From assembly GCA_963766765.1 (NCBI GenBank), contig CAVYBR010000010.1, positions 1 through 64,000 of the forward strand: a DNA stretch of 64,000 bases, written 5' to 3'. The stretch comes from JACCQS01 sp963766765. Its GTDB lineage: Bacteria > Actinomycetota > Actinomycetes > Mycobacteriales > Geodermatophilaceae. Positions within the stretch are counted from its first letter, which is position 1. Each line of letters begins with the position of its first letter. This document shows positions 56,291-64,000 of the stretch, one piece after another. The position numbers and the translations under genes were made by a program. A model generated the notes under the pieces. The model was not told the origin of the DNA. It worked only from the letters and a program-made list of their open reading frames with translations, and did no database searches.

Positions 56291-57364
56291 TCAGGCGGGC
56301 AAAACGTCGGAATATGCCGACTCTATGAGCGTGTCCGCCGGTGCTTCGAGGATGCGTGGCCGGGCGATGCCCTCCAACACCACGAACCGCAACTGGTCCC
56401 CGCGGGCCTTCTTGTCCACGCGCATCCGGGCCAATAAGTCCTTCCACGGCGCGGAATACGTGGTCGGCAATCCCATGGCCGATAGCAACTCCCGGTGCCG
56501 GGCCGCGCTCCCCCGGTCGAGCAGGCCGGAATGTCTGGCGAGTTGCGCAGCAAAGACCATGCCGATGCTGATTGCCTCACCGTGCCGAATTGAATACCCC
56601 GACACGGACTCGATGGCGTGCCCGAGAGTGTGTCCGTAATTCAGCATCTCCCGACGGCCGACGTCAGTGAGATCCTCGGCGACCACCTCAGCCTTGACGC
56701 GTACGGCCCGCACGACCAACTCGGCCTGATCCGCACGACCGGAGGGGTCGCGCTGGAGCAGATCGAGGATGACCGGATCGGCGATGAACCCGCACTTGGC
56801 GACTTCAGCCAGGCCCGATCTGTACTCCTCGTCCGGCAGGGTGTCGAGGACCTGCAGATCGGCCAGCACGGCCACCGGTGGATGGAAGGCGCCAACCAGG
56901 TTCTTGCCGGCCGGCAGATTGATCGCTGTCTTTCCGCCGACCGCCGCGTCGACCATGCCGAGCAGGGTGGTCGGGATGTTGATCAGCCGCACGCCACGCA
57001 GCCAGGTGGCGGCGACGAAGCCAGCCAGATCGGTCACCGCGCCCCCACCGAGCGCCACGATCATGTCGCTGCGGGTGAATCGGCTCGCCGCGAGGACGTC
57101 CCAACAGTGGTGCGCAACGTCGAGGCTCTTGCCGGATTCGCCATCCGGTACGGCAATCGCCGTCACCTCATGGCCGGCCGTGCGGAGCCGGGCCAGCACC
57201 TGCGATCGAACGCCTTCGGGCTGCGAGGCGTGAATCAGTCCGATTCGCAGCGCCCCCTGTGTGGCCTCGGTGACCTGATCGGCAACGCCGTACCCGATCA
57301 GCACGGGGTAGGGCGCAGATCCGCCGACCTCGATCCGCTCGGAAGACACCGGCCGGGGCTCCAT
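56291..57364 (-). CDS. aroB: 3-dehydroquinate synthase
   Basis: This 357-residue NAD- and metal-dependent enzyme converts DAHP to 3-dehydroquinate. Key segments are MIVALGGGAVTDLAGFVAA, LINIPTTLLGMVDAAVGGKT, INLPAGKNLVGAFHPP, and metal ligands in LNYGHTLGHAIE and HGEAISIGMV. The start MEPRPVSSERIEVG at 57364 is one base after the aroK stop. The order aroC-aroK-aroB-aroQ on one strand is the standard actinobacterial aro cluster. Confidence 0.95.
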   Translation of the reverse strand: MEPRPVSSERIEVGGSAPYPVLIGYGVADQVTEATQGALRIGLIHASQPEGVRSQVLARLRTAGHEVTAIAVPDGESGKSLDVAHHCWDVLAASRFTRSDMIVALGGGAVTDLAGFVAATWLRGVRLINIPTTLLGMVDAAVGGKTAINLPAGKNLVGAFHPPVAVLADLQVLDTLPDEEYRSGLAEVAKCGFIADPVILDLLQRDPSGRADQAELVVRAVRVKAEVVAEDLTDVGRREMLNYGHTLGHAIESVSGYSIRHGEAISIGMVFAAQLARHSGLLDRGSAARHRELLSAMGLPTTYSAPWKDLLARMRVDKKARGDQLRFVVLEGIARPRILEAPADTLIESAYSDVLPA

Positions 57365-57365
57365 G

Positions 57366-57890
57366 TCAGCGCGCAACCGGAGACAGGGACCGGCGCAGCT
57401 GATCGACGATCGTCTCGACGCGGGCCTGTGAGGTCTCCACGACATCTGTGGCCACGTCGGCGTACAGAGGCGCTCGAGCGGCCAGTAATTCCCGCAGGTG
57501 CGCTCGAGGGTTGATCGCCAGCAGTGGCCGGTCGCGGGCCAGGCCGACCCGTTTGGCGGCAGCCGGCACGTCGACCTTGAGCCATACGACGCGATGACCG
57601 GACAGCAGGGCGCGGGTGGCGGGGTCGAGGACCGCGCCACCGCCGAGGGCGAGCACTCCGTCGTGGTCGGCCAGCGCCGCGGCGACGGCAGCACCCTCCA
57701 GCCGACGGAAGTGCTCCTCGCCCTCGTCGAAGAAGATGGCGCTGACTGCCTTTCCAGCGGCACGCGAAATATCGTGATCGGTGTCGCGGAAGTCGACACC
57801 CAGCGCGTCGGCCAGCGCCCGGCCTACGGTCGACTTGCCGGCCCCGGGTGCGCCGACCAGCACCACCACCGGTCGGGTTGGCGGCCTCAC
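57366..57890 (-). CDS. aroK: shikimate kinase
   Basis: This 174-residue P-loop kinase phosphorylates shikimate. Walker A is GAPGAGKSTVGRALA, the shikimate-binding Asp is in FRDTDHDISRAAG, and the central GG(G)A is in LALGGGAVLDP. The adenine-binding lid has ARDRPLLAINPRAHLRELLA. Its ATG overlaps the aroC stop by four bases, and aroB follows one base after its own stop, so translation of the three is linked. Confidence 0.94.
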   Translation of the reverse strand: MRPPTRPVVVLVGAPGAGKSTVGRALADALGVDFRDTDHDISRAAGKAVSAIFFDEGEEHFRRLEGAAVAAALADHDGVLALGGGAVLDPATRALLSGHRVVWLKVDVPAAAKRVGLARDRPLLAINPRAHLRELLAARAPLYADVATDVVETSQARVETIVDQLRRSLSPVAR

Positions 57891-59065
57891 CGGAAGCTCA
57901 GATTGTCGAGGTAGGCACTGACGTTGCGGCCGGTCTCCGCGACCGAGTCACCGCCAAACTTCTCCAGAACCGCGTCGGCGAGGATCAGAGCCACCATGGC
58001 TTCGGCCACGACACCAGCCGCGGGTACCGCGCAGACGTCGCTACGTTGGTTGATCGCCGCCGCGGCCTCCCCGGTCGCGATGTCCACGGTCGCCAGAGCC
58101 TTCGGCACGGTCGAGATCGGCTTCATCGCTGCGCGCACCCGAAGCGTTTCGCCGGTGCTCATGCCACCTTCGATACCACCGGCTCGTCCGGTGACCCGTT
58201 GCAGGCCGTCCGTCCCCGAGACGATCTCGTCGTGTGCTTGCGACCCCCGTCTGGCCGCGGTGGCGAATCCATCCCCGACCTCGACACCCTTGATCGCCTG
58301 GATTCCCATCAACGCCGCGGCCAGTCGGCTGTCCAGCCGCCGATCCCAATGCGTGAAGCTCCCCAATCCCGGCGGGAGTCCCTCGACCACGACCTCGACC
58401 ACGCCGCCGAGGGTGTCTCCTTCGCGCTTGGCTGTGTCGACCTCGACGACCATCGCGGCGGCGGTGTCCGGATCGAAGCAGCGGACAGGGTCGGCATCGA
58501 TCCCCGCGCGGTCGGTCACCGACGGGACCAGCTCTGCCGGCGCCTGCACCCGCCCCAGTGCGACCACATGGCTGACGAGTTGCGCTCCAGTCGCCTGGGC
58601 CAGGAAAGCAGCCGCCACCGTACCCAGGGCCACTCGAGCTGCGGTTTCCCGGGCGCTGGCCCGCTCCAGCACCGGACGCGCGTCGCTGAATCCGTACTTC
58701 TGCATCCCAGTGAGATCGGCGTGCCCCGGTCGCGGCCGGGTCAGCGGTGCGTTGCGCGCCTGTCCGGCCAAGACGGACTCGTCGACCGGATCGGCTGCCA
58801 TCACGGTTTCCCACTTCGGCCACTCGGTATTGGCGATCTCAATAGCGATCGGGCCACCCATGCTGACCCCGTGCCGTAGCCCGCCGAGGAAGGTGACCTC
58901 GTCGCGCTCGAAACTCATCCGTGCGCCGCGGCCGTACCCCAACCGACGCCGCGCCAGGGCCAGGACGAGGTCCTCGGTGGTGATGTGGACGCCGGCCGGC
59001 AGCCCTTCGAGGATCGCGGTGAGAGCCGGGCCATGTGACTCTCCCGCTGTGAGCCAGCGCAGCAT
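57887..59065 (-). CDS. aroC: chorismate synthase
   Basis: This 392-residue enzyme needs reduced FMN to eliminate phosphate and form chorismate. Signatures are LRWLTAGESHGPALTAILEG, GRGARMSFERDEVTFLGG, the RPGHADLTGMQKYG segment, ARETAARVALGTVAAAFL, and GGIEGGMSTGETLRVRAAMK. The catalytic His residues in GESHG and RPGHAD are present. The start at 59065 (MLRWLTAGESHG) is the conserved one; the frame is open further upstream, but that part is not homologous. It is the first of the coupled aroC-K-B set. Confidence 0.95.
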   Translation of the reverse strand: MLRWLTAGESHGPALTAILEGLPAGVHITTEDLVLALARRRLGYGRGARMSFERDEVTFLGGLRHGVSMGGPIAIEIANTEWPKWETVMAADPVDESVLAGQARNAPLTRPRPGHADLTGMQKYGFSDARPVLERASARETAARVALGTVAAAFLAQATGAQLVSHVVALGRVQAPAELVPSVTDRAGIDADPVRCFDPDTAAAMVVEVDTAKREGDTLGGVVEVVVEGLPPGLGSFTHWDRRLDSRLAAALMGIQAIKGVEVGDGFATAARRGSQAHDEIVSGTDGLQRVTGRAGGIEGGMSTGETLRVRAAMKPISTVPKALATVDIATGEAAAAINQRSDVCAVPAAGVVAEAMVALILADAVLEKFGGDSVAETGRNVSAYLDNLSFR

Positions 59066-59117
59066 GGCAACAAGTTTGTCAGGTACGGAGATTGACGCTG
59101 ATTCTCGCGTCCATCGC

Positions 59118-59825
59118 TCACCCGAACTGTCCCACGCCGAGCACCACCAACCACGCACCCAGGAGAAGCGCTGGACCGAACGGAATCGGCGTTCGCAGCG
59201 TTGCCCGGCCCACGGCAAGCAGCAGGAGTGCACCGACGGCGCCTGCTACGAATCCGACAAGGACAGCAAGGACGGCAACCTGCCAGCCCAGCCAACCCAT
59301 GTGCAGACTGAGCAGAGCGGCGAGCTTCACATCCCCGAGACCCATGCCGCTGGGACTGATCAGCGCCATGACCAGCAACACGATGCCCGCTGCCGCGGCG
59401 CACACCAGCCCGCGACCAAGGGCCGACCATTCGTTCATCACTGCGGCATCGAATGCGAGCGCCAAACCGGAGACGACCGCAGCTGCCAGCGTGAGTCGGT
59501 CGGGGAGGCGGTGATGCTCGAGGTCGATCGCGGCAAGGACCAGTCCGATCAGGCCCATCGCCAGGAAGGCCAGAAGGGCTGGGCGCCAACCGATCACGAC
59601 AGCCAGGCTGCCGAGTACGACGGCACCGCAGATGCTGAGCACAGCACGCCTGCGTCGGCTGGCTGGATTCCCGAGCAACCAGCCCTTGACCGGCTGCTGC
59701 CATGGCCACACGCGATCCGGGACCGTGCTCGACGTGGCCGCTGCCGCCGGACCCAACAATGCTCCACCGATCGCGCCGCACATCAGAATCACCGGACTTT
59801 GGGCGATCGACGCGAGCAGGCTCAT
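59118..59825 (-). CDS. type IV prepilin peptidase-like aspartic protease
   Basis: This 235-residue membrane protein has about seven helices and both catalytic aspartates of the A24 family: DLEHHRLPDRLT after the third helix and the GxGDxK motif in SGMGLGDVKLAALL. The N-terminal Cys-rich methyltransferase domain of full PilD is absent, as in the short CpaA/TadV-type enzymes. It therefore probably cleaves class III leader peptides of Flp/Tad-type pilins or pseudopilins. The start at 59825 overlaps the aroE stop. No pilin gene is visible in the window. Confidence 0.85.
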   Translation of the reverse strand: MSLLASIAQSPVILMCGAIGGALLGPAAAATSSTVPDRVWPWQQPVKGWLLGNPASRRRRAVLSICGAVVLGSLAVVIGWRPALLAFLAMGLIGLVLAAIDLEHHRLPDRLTLAAAVVSGLALAFDAAVMNEWSALGRGLVCAAAAGIVLLVMALISPSGMGLGDVKLAALLSLHMGWLGWQVAVLAVLVGFVAGAVGALLLLAVGRATLRTPIPFGPALLLGAWLVVLGVGQFG

Positions 59826-60675
59826 GGTGGGGCGAGACTGCCACCCCGCAACAAGGCCGCGCGCATCGCATCCACAGGTGCCGGCCGGCCCGTCATCAGT
59901 TCGACCTGCGCGGCCGCCTGCCAGAGCAGGACTGACGCGCCGCCGCCGGCTCGAGCGCCCCCGCTGACCGCGGCCTCGACCAGTGCAGTGGGCCACGGGT
60001 CGTAGGTCACATCAATGCAGATCTGCCCGGCCCGCCACGGCTGATCGAGCAGATCCCGGGTCGCGGCGGCCGGAACTGTACTGATGACCAGATCCGCGGC
60101 CAGTGCGCTGGTTGCGGCACCGGCCGTCGGCCAGTTGTGCAATTCACAGCTCAAGCCAAGCCGCTCGGCCAACGTGACCAGCTCCCGACCGCGAGCTGCG
60201 TTCCGGAGCACGACGTCCACGTGCTCGACGCCGAAATCGGCGAGCGCGGCGACAGCCGCCGCAGCCGTCCCCCCGCACCGATAACGGTGGCTGAGCCACG
60301 GACCGATCCTGACGAGTGGCTGCGTGCATCCCCGGCCCCGAGTTCGCGTATGGCTCCGGACAGGCCGGCCACGTCGGTGTTGTCCGCATGCCAGCCACCC
60401 ACGCCCCGAATCAGGGTGTTCGCCGCGCGCAGGTCAGCAGCGAGATCGGACGCGGTGTCAGCGCCGGTCACAGCCTCCTGCTTGAGCGGCATGGTGACCG
60501 ACACGCCCCGCCAGTTGTCGCCGAGTCCGGCCAGCCAGCTGCGCAGTTCTCCGGCGTGCAGCTCGACGCGCTTGTACGACCAATCGGTCAAACCCAGGGC
60601 GGCGTAGGCAGCCCGGTGCAGCACCGGAGACCGGGAGTGCGCGATCGGACTACCGACGACCGCGCACTCAGGCAT
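59822..60675 (-). CDS. aroE: shikimate dehydrogenase, one frame break
   Basis: AroE reduces 3-dehydroshikimate with NADPH. The substrate domain starts CAVVGSPIAHSRSPVLHRAA, with catalytic Lys in VSVTMPLKQEAV and Asp in NTDVAGL. The NADPH fold TVIGAGG is interrupted by a shift at the C6 run 60269-60274 and continues HVDVVLRNAARGRELVTLAE. The end is DAMRAALLRGG. Deleting or adding one base in the C-run joins the two halves without loss. It lies between mltG and the prepilin peptidase, all on the minus strand. Confidence 0.9.
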
Positions 60676-60684
60676 GGCGGGTCA

Positions 60685-62355
60685 TCAGCCGCAGCCGAGA
60701 CCGTTGGCCTCGCACTGGGCCTTGGCCGCGAGAAACTCCTCATAGCTGGCGGTGAAGAAGTGCTCACCTTCGATGTTTTGCAGCACGTAGTAGAGGTAGT
60801 CGCCGGGGGCTGGTTGCAGGGCACCGAAAATGGACGGCTCCCCGGGATTGCTGATCGGGGTCGGTGGGAGTCCGAGGCGGATCCGGGTGTTGTACGGCGA
60901 GTCCTGAGTCAACATCTCGGTGGTCAGCTCACTGCCGTTGATGCCCAACTCGTAGGCCAGAGCCGCGTCGATCCCCAAGGGCATCGAGATCCCCAGCCGG
61001 TTGTAGATCACGCGCGCGACGAGCGGGCGTTCTGCCTCGACGGTGACCTCGGACTGGATGAGCGAGGCAACCGTCAGAACCTCGTACGGACTCAGGCCCA
61101 CCGCAGCGGCATTCGCTTCCAGTCCCGTGTCCGTGACCACCTCGTTGAAGCGCGCGACCATCTCGGCCAGAACCGACACCGCGGTGCTGTCCGGGCCGAC
61201 GTCGTAGGTGGCCGGGTAGAGGAATCCTTCGAGCTGTCCGTTTGCCCACGCGGGAAGACCGAGTTGCGAGGGATCAGCCGCTGCGGCTTGGTATTCCTCC
61301 AGCGGGATGTCGCTCTTCTCGGCCAAGGTCTCCAGGGTCCGGTCGACGGTGTATCCCTCGGGAATCGTGACCCGGTCGAAGAGCCTCGCGGCCGGATCGA
61401 GGATCAGATCCACCGCGGCCTGGCCACTCATCTGGAGATGCATCGAATAGACCCCCGGTTGGATGTTCCTGATCTCCGGGTTGCCGCTGGCTGCATCCAG
61501 GAACGCCTGTGCGCTGGCTACGACATCATTCTCAGCCAGGATGTCGGCGATGTCCGCCGTGGGCGCGCCTTCCGGAACCTCGACTTCGACGGTCCCGCTT
61601 CCCGCACCCGAGTAGTCCGGCACCGGGTCGTCGGTGAACAGATCGATCACTGCCCGGCCGCCGTAGAAGATGCCAGCCACCAGGGCAGCGATCAGGCCCA
61701 GCGACACCACCACGGCCAACGGTCGGCGGCCACCCTTGCGCGGCGCGCCTTGCCCTCGGCCCCGGCGATGCCCCTTCTCCGGTTCTGATTCTGGGGTCAG
61801 CAGGCCAAGTTCGTCAGCGGGATCCTCGACGTGTACGTCGTCATCGAAGTGCGGCTCCTCAGCCAGGGGCAGGGCTTCGTCCAGCGGCAGCGCCGCATCC
61901 ACCGGCGGCTCTTGCACTGGTGTCGCCCCGGTGAGCGGCGCGCGGCTCACCGGCGCTGCCGGCGCTGCGGGCGCGCGGCTCAGCGGAGCCGCCGGCGCTG
62001 CCGGCTCCGACGTCGGCTGGTCGGGCGGTCTGCGCCTCGGCTCCGCCGGCAGTGGAAAGCTGATCTTGGCTGTGGCGTGATTGTGCAGTTCAGGGTCGTA
62101 CCCAGGACGGTCCCCACCGGGCGGCTTGTACATCGGCAGGTCGGCGCTCGCCCGCCGGTAGCTGGGCGGCTCAGCGGCAGCCGGCTTGGGGCTGGGTTCT
62201 GTCCCGTTGTGGCGGGAGCGTGAGCGCTCCCCGTCAGAATCGGGAGGCCGAACCGGCGGCCAGTCCCCTCGATCGAACATGAGCGGCCCGGTATCGGCAG
62301 TCGGCGGCGGCAGGGTTTCCTCATCGTCGTCGGGCTCCGCGCGATGTCGACTCAT
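60685..62355 (-). CDS. mltG: endolytic transglycosylase MltG
   Basis: This 556-residue protein starts MSRHRAEPDDDEETLPPPTA. A disordered, Pro/Ala/Glu-rich cytosolic part of about 215 residues comes first. One helix follows (LAVVVSLGLIAALVAGIFYG), then a LysM-like region (VEVEVPEGAPTADIADILAE) and the YceG catalytic domain (FLYPATYDVGP; LTVASLIQSEVTVEAERPLV with the active Glu; IYNRLGISMPLGIDAALAYE). It cuts nascent glycan strands and thus sets peptidoglycan length. The N-terminal tail is much longer than in E. coli, as is usual in actinobacteria, and may be a regulatory site. Confidence 0.93.
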   Translation of the reverse strand: MSRHRAEPDDDEETLPPPTADTGPLMFDRGDWPPVRPPDSDGERSRSRHNGTEPSPKPAAAEPPSYRRASADLPMYKPPGGDRPGYDPELHNHATAKISFPLPAEPRRRPPDQPTSEPAAPAAPLSRAPAAPAAPVSRAPLTGATPVQEPPVDAALPLDEALPLAEEPHFDDDVHVEDPADELGLLTPESEPEKGHRRGRGQGAPRKGGRRPLAVVVSLGLIAALVAGIFYGGRAVIDLFTDDPVPDYSGAGSGTVEVEVPEGAPTADIADILAENDVVASAQAFLDAASGNPEIRNIQPGVYSMHLQMSGQAAVDLILDPAARLFDRVTIPEGYTVDRTLETLAEKSDIPLEEYQAAAADPSQLGLPAWANGQLEGFLYPATYDVGPDSTAVSVLAEMVARFNEVVTDTGLEANAAAVGLSPYEVLTVASLIQSEVTVEAERPLVARVIYNRLGISMPLGIDAALAYELGINGSELTTEMLTQDSPYNTRIRLGLPPTPISNPGEPSIFGALQPAPGDYLYYVLQNIEGEHFFTASYEEFLAAKAQCEANGLGCG

Positions 62356-62386
62356 TGCCAGCCCGCCTCGTGCGCTGCGCGCACCG

Positions 62387-62411
62387 CTCGCTCGTTCCTC
62401 GCTGCGATGCT
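62387..62411. repeat. dispersed 25-nt repeat, copy 2 (between ruvX and mltG)
   Basis: This is identical over 25 bases to 48877-48901 and lies in the 70-base gap between ruvX and mltG. The flanks are also partly similar (a TCGGCT-like stretch 15 to 20 bases further on). It is not palindromic and has no coding role here. Confidence 0.8.
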
Positions 62412-62425
62412 CACTCGCTCTCGGC

Positions 62426-62878
62426 TCACGCGCGCCCCCCGCGGCCCCGCTGGTCCAGCCAGGACTGAAGGATGATCGCCGCGGCAGTCTGATCCACGAC
62501 ACTGCGCTGTTCGCGGCTGTCCAGCCCACGTGCTGCGAGCAGAGCGCTGGCGGCGCGGGTGCTGAGCCGCTCATCCACCAGTCGAACCGGGACCGGCTCG
62601 ATCAACGTTGACACGCCAACAGAGTAAGCGGTTGCCTCGTCGGCTGCTGCACCTCGGGCACCAGAAAGGTGCAGGGGCATGCCCACGATGACCTCGACGA
62701 CATCGTGCTCGCGCACCAGAGCGGCGATCGTACGTTGATCGGCGCCGCCGGGATCGCGAGGCAGCGTGATCAGCGGGCTGGCGAACAGTCCGTACGGGTC
62801 ACTCAGCGCGACCCCTACGCGTACCGATCCGACATCGATACCCAAGAGACGTCCGCGCGGCGACGGCGAGTCAGTCAT
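62426..62878 (-). CDS. ruvX: RuvX/YqgF family nuclease (16S rRNA maturation, pre-Holliday junction)
   Basis: This 150-residue RNase H-fold protein has the first catalytic Asp in LGIDVGSVRVGVALSD, the Glu/Asp region in VVEVIVGMPLHLSG, and the C-terminal Asp in VRLVDERLST with VVDQTAAAIILQSWLD. The homologue YqgF helps mature the 16S rRNA 5-prime end. The start overlaps the alaS stop by four bases, a conserved alaS-ruvX-mltG-aroE order in actinobacteria. Confidence 0.94.
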   Translation of the reverse strand: MTDSPSPRGRLLGIDVGSVRVGVALSDPYGLFASPLITLPRDPGGADQRTIAALVREHDVVEVIVGMPLHLSGARGAAADEATAYSVGVSTLIEPVPVRLVDERLSTRAASALLAARGLDSREQRSVVDQTAAAIILQSWLDQRGRGGRA

Positions 62879-64000
62879 GGGCCGCGAACGGCACCGCCGA
62901 GCGCACGTTCTGCCTGCTCCAAAGCAGCAGGAATTCCGGCGGGGTCGGTCCCGCCACCTTGAGCCAGATCGTCTCGCCCCCCACCTCGGCCGCCGACTGC
63001 CGGAGCCGCCGCGCTCAGGAGCACAGCCGCCGACACACCCCGCTCCCGGGCCGGCGCGTTCGTCGCCGTGACCAGCGCGACCTTGCCATCCGTCGCTGAG
63101 GCGAGGAGGACCGCGGCCGCACGATCGGCTGGGATCCGGCCGCGCACGTCCTGCGCCAGCGCACGCAAGTCCGCAGCGGACAGACCCGCGGGCGCAGCTG
63201 CGATGAACGCGACGCCGGAGACGTCCCGTGCGCTCTCGGCAAGCTCAGCGGCACCGGACAGGGCCGCGGCGCCGCGCAGCTTTTCGAGTTCCTTCTCGGC
63301 CGTCCGCAGCCGCTCGACGGTCTGTCGGACCCGGTCCGGGACTTCCTCAGCGGGGACCCGGAACAGCTCGGTGAGCTGGCTGACCAGGACATGCTCGCGA
63401 GCCAGGTAGCGGAACGCATCGAGGCCCACGAGCGCGTCGATCCGGCGTACGCCCGATCCGATCGAGGACTCCGAGAGCAGCTTGACCAGGCCCAGCTGTC
63501 CCGAGCGGGTGGTGTGGGTACCGCCGCAGAGTTCCCGTGCGTACTCCCCCACCTCGACGACGCGGACCTCGTCGCCGTACTTCTCGCCGAACAGCGCCAT
63601 CGCACCGAGCTCGCGAGCGTGCTCCTGGGTCGTGAGAAACGCCCGAACCTCCAGGTCGTCGGCGAGAACCGCGTTGACCTCGTCTTCGACGTCGCCCAGG
63701 ACGCTCGGCGGCACCGCAGATGGGGTCGAGAAGTCGAAGCGCAAGCGGCCAGGCGCGTTCATTGACCCCGCCTGTGTCGCACTCTCCCCCAGCGCGCCGC
63801 GAATTGCGGTGTGTACCAGGTGAGTTGCGGTATGCGCACGCGAGATCGAGCGTCGGCGCTCGACATCGACAGACGCGAGAACGGTGTCCCCCACGAGAAT
63901 CTCACCGGACTCGACCCGTGACTTGTGCACGATCAGCCCGGGCATGGGCGCCTGGACGTCGAGGACAGTCACGACCGCCCCGTCCGCAGTGATCGTGCCC
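62875..64000 (-). CDS. alaS: alanyl-tRNA synthetase, C-terminal part (cut by window edge)
   Basis: The visible 375 residues cover the end of the enzyme. They hold the editing domain with zinc ligands SRAHTATHLVHTAIRGALG and ARELCGGTHTTRSGQLG, the coiled linker (RVRQTVERLRTAEKELEKLR), and the DHHA1/C-Ala domain ending GGRGGGRDDLAQGGGTDPAG. The frame continues in phase to the window edge, so the aminoacylation core lies outside. No frame break is seen. It is first of the coupled alaS-ruvX pair. Confidence 0.95.
   Translation of the reverse strand, partial: GTITADGAVVTVLDVQAPMPGLIVHKSRVESGEILVGDTVLASVDVERRRSISRAHTATHLVHTAIRGALGESATQAGSMNAPGRLRFDFSTPSAVPPSVLGDVEDEVNAVLADDLEVRAFLTTQEHARELGAMALFGEKYGDEVRVVEVGEYARELCGGTHTTRSGQLGLVKLLSESSIGSGVRRIDALVGLDAFRYLAREHVLVSQLTELFRVPAEEVPDRVRQTVERLRTAEKELEKLRGAAALSGAAELAESARDVSGVAFIAAAPAGLSAADLRALAQDVRGRIPADRAAAVLLASATDGKVALVTATNAPARERGVSAAVLLSAAAPAVGGRGGGRDDLAQGGGTDPAGIPAALEQAERALGGAVRGP

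Noticed and set aside
57924..60005. 693-residue plus-strand open frame
   Set aside because: Runs antisense across aroC and the prepilin peptidase with low-complexity Ser/Arg/Pro composition; the minus-strand genes are clear enzymes.
61900..62020. Ala/Pro repeat in mltG as a tandem repeat array or CRISPR-like element
   Set aside because: The repeats are codon-level Ala-Pro-Ala low complexity within the disordered tail of MltG, not regular spaced repeats.

Overview
The window is high-GC actinobacterial DNA, but it does not read as one continuous chromosome. It looks like blocks from at least three sources joined inside genes, with no insertion sequence, tRNA or repeat at the joins.

Block A (1 to about 38,770) is mycobacterial, Mycolicibacterium-like. 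From memory its gene order matches the M. tuberculosis Rv1615-Rv1628c neighbourhood, inverted, and the M. smegmatis layout with dps2 and gltBD. In order it holds: the tail of a DUF35-like gene, a thiolase-like lipid-transfer protein and an SMP-30 protein; a branched-chain amino-acid ABC transporter operon (livF-G-M-H and a lipoprotein) downstream of pdtaR; tRNA-Leu(CAA); a membrane adenylate cyclase; a Dps; a DUF2339 protein with a two-component system; a polar amino-acid ABC transporter; an HdeD-like protein; the cytochrome bd operon cydABDC; a DUF4190 protein; tesB, pyk, gltD and gltB; two small membrane proteins (DUF2752, TM2); a TetR / SDR / flavin monooxygenase module; a 13E12-type HNH gene; and the C-terminal half of a phospholipase D-like gene.

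Block B (about 38,790-39,745) is a roughly 1 kb piece of another actinobacterium, holding a PAC2-family gene without its N-terminus and the start of a secreted protein. Block C (about 39,760-47,015) is again mycobacterial and resembles the Rv2867c-Rv2875 neighbourhood: dipZ (truncated), two MPT83/MPT70-like fasciclin genes, dxr, rip1, ispG, a GNAT gene and the start of a molybdopterin oxidoreductase. Block D (about 47,025-64,000) comes from a non-mycobacterial, bldD-containing actinobacterium. It holds a pyrimidine operon (pyrR-pyrB-pyrC-carA-carB, with carB cut), bldD, then nusB, efp, pepP, aroQ, aroB, aroK, aroC, a prepilin peptidase, aroE, mltG, ruvX and alaS (cut by the window end).

Single-base frameshifts are dense at about 11.2-18.5 kb and 38.8-52.3 kb and rare elsewhere. 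They hit essential genes (dxr, ispG, carA, pyrB), and several are one-base changes in short G or C runs, so I read them as consensus errors. Genes in those stretches are given as whole loci with approximate break points.

I found no CRISPR array, rRNA, transposase or convincing new defence system. The most useful leads are regulatory or local: a CAA-anticodon tRNA with a short variable arm, a BldD with a D116E change in its c-di-GMP signature plus a BldD-box-like site upstream of its own gene, a PhoP-box-like direct repeat upstream of the MPT83-like gene, operator-like palindromes before cydA, the SDR/monooxygenase pair and the molybdopterin enzyme, and a dispersed 25-nt repeat that supplies part of the CarA C-terminus.
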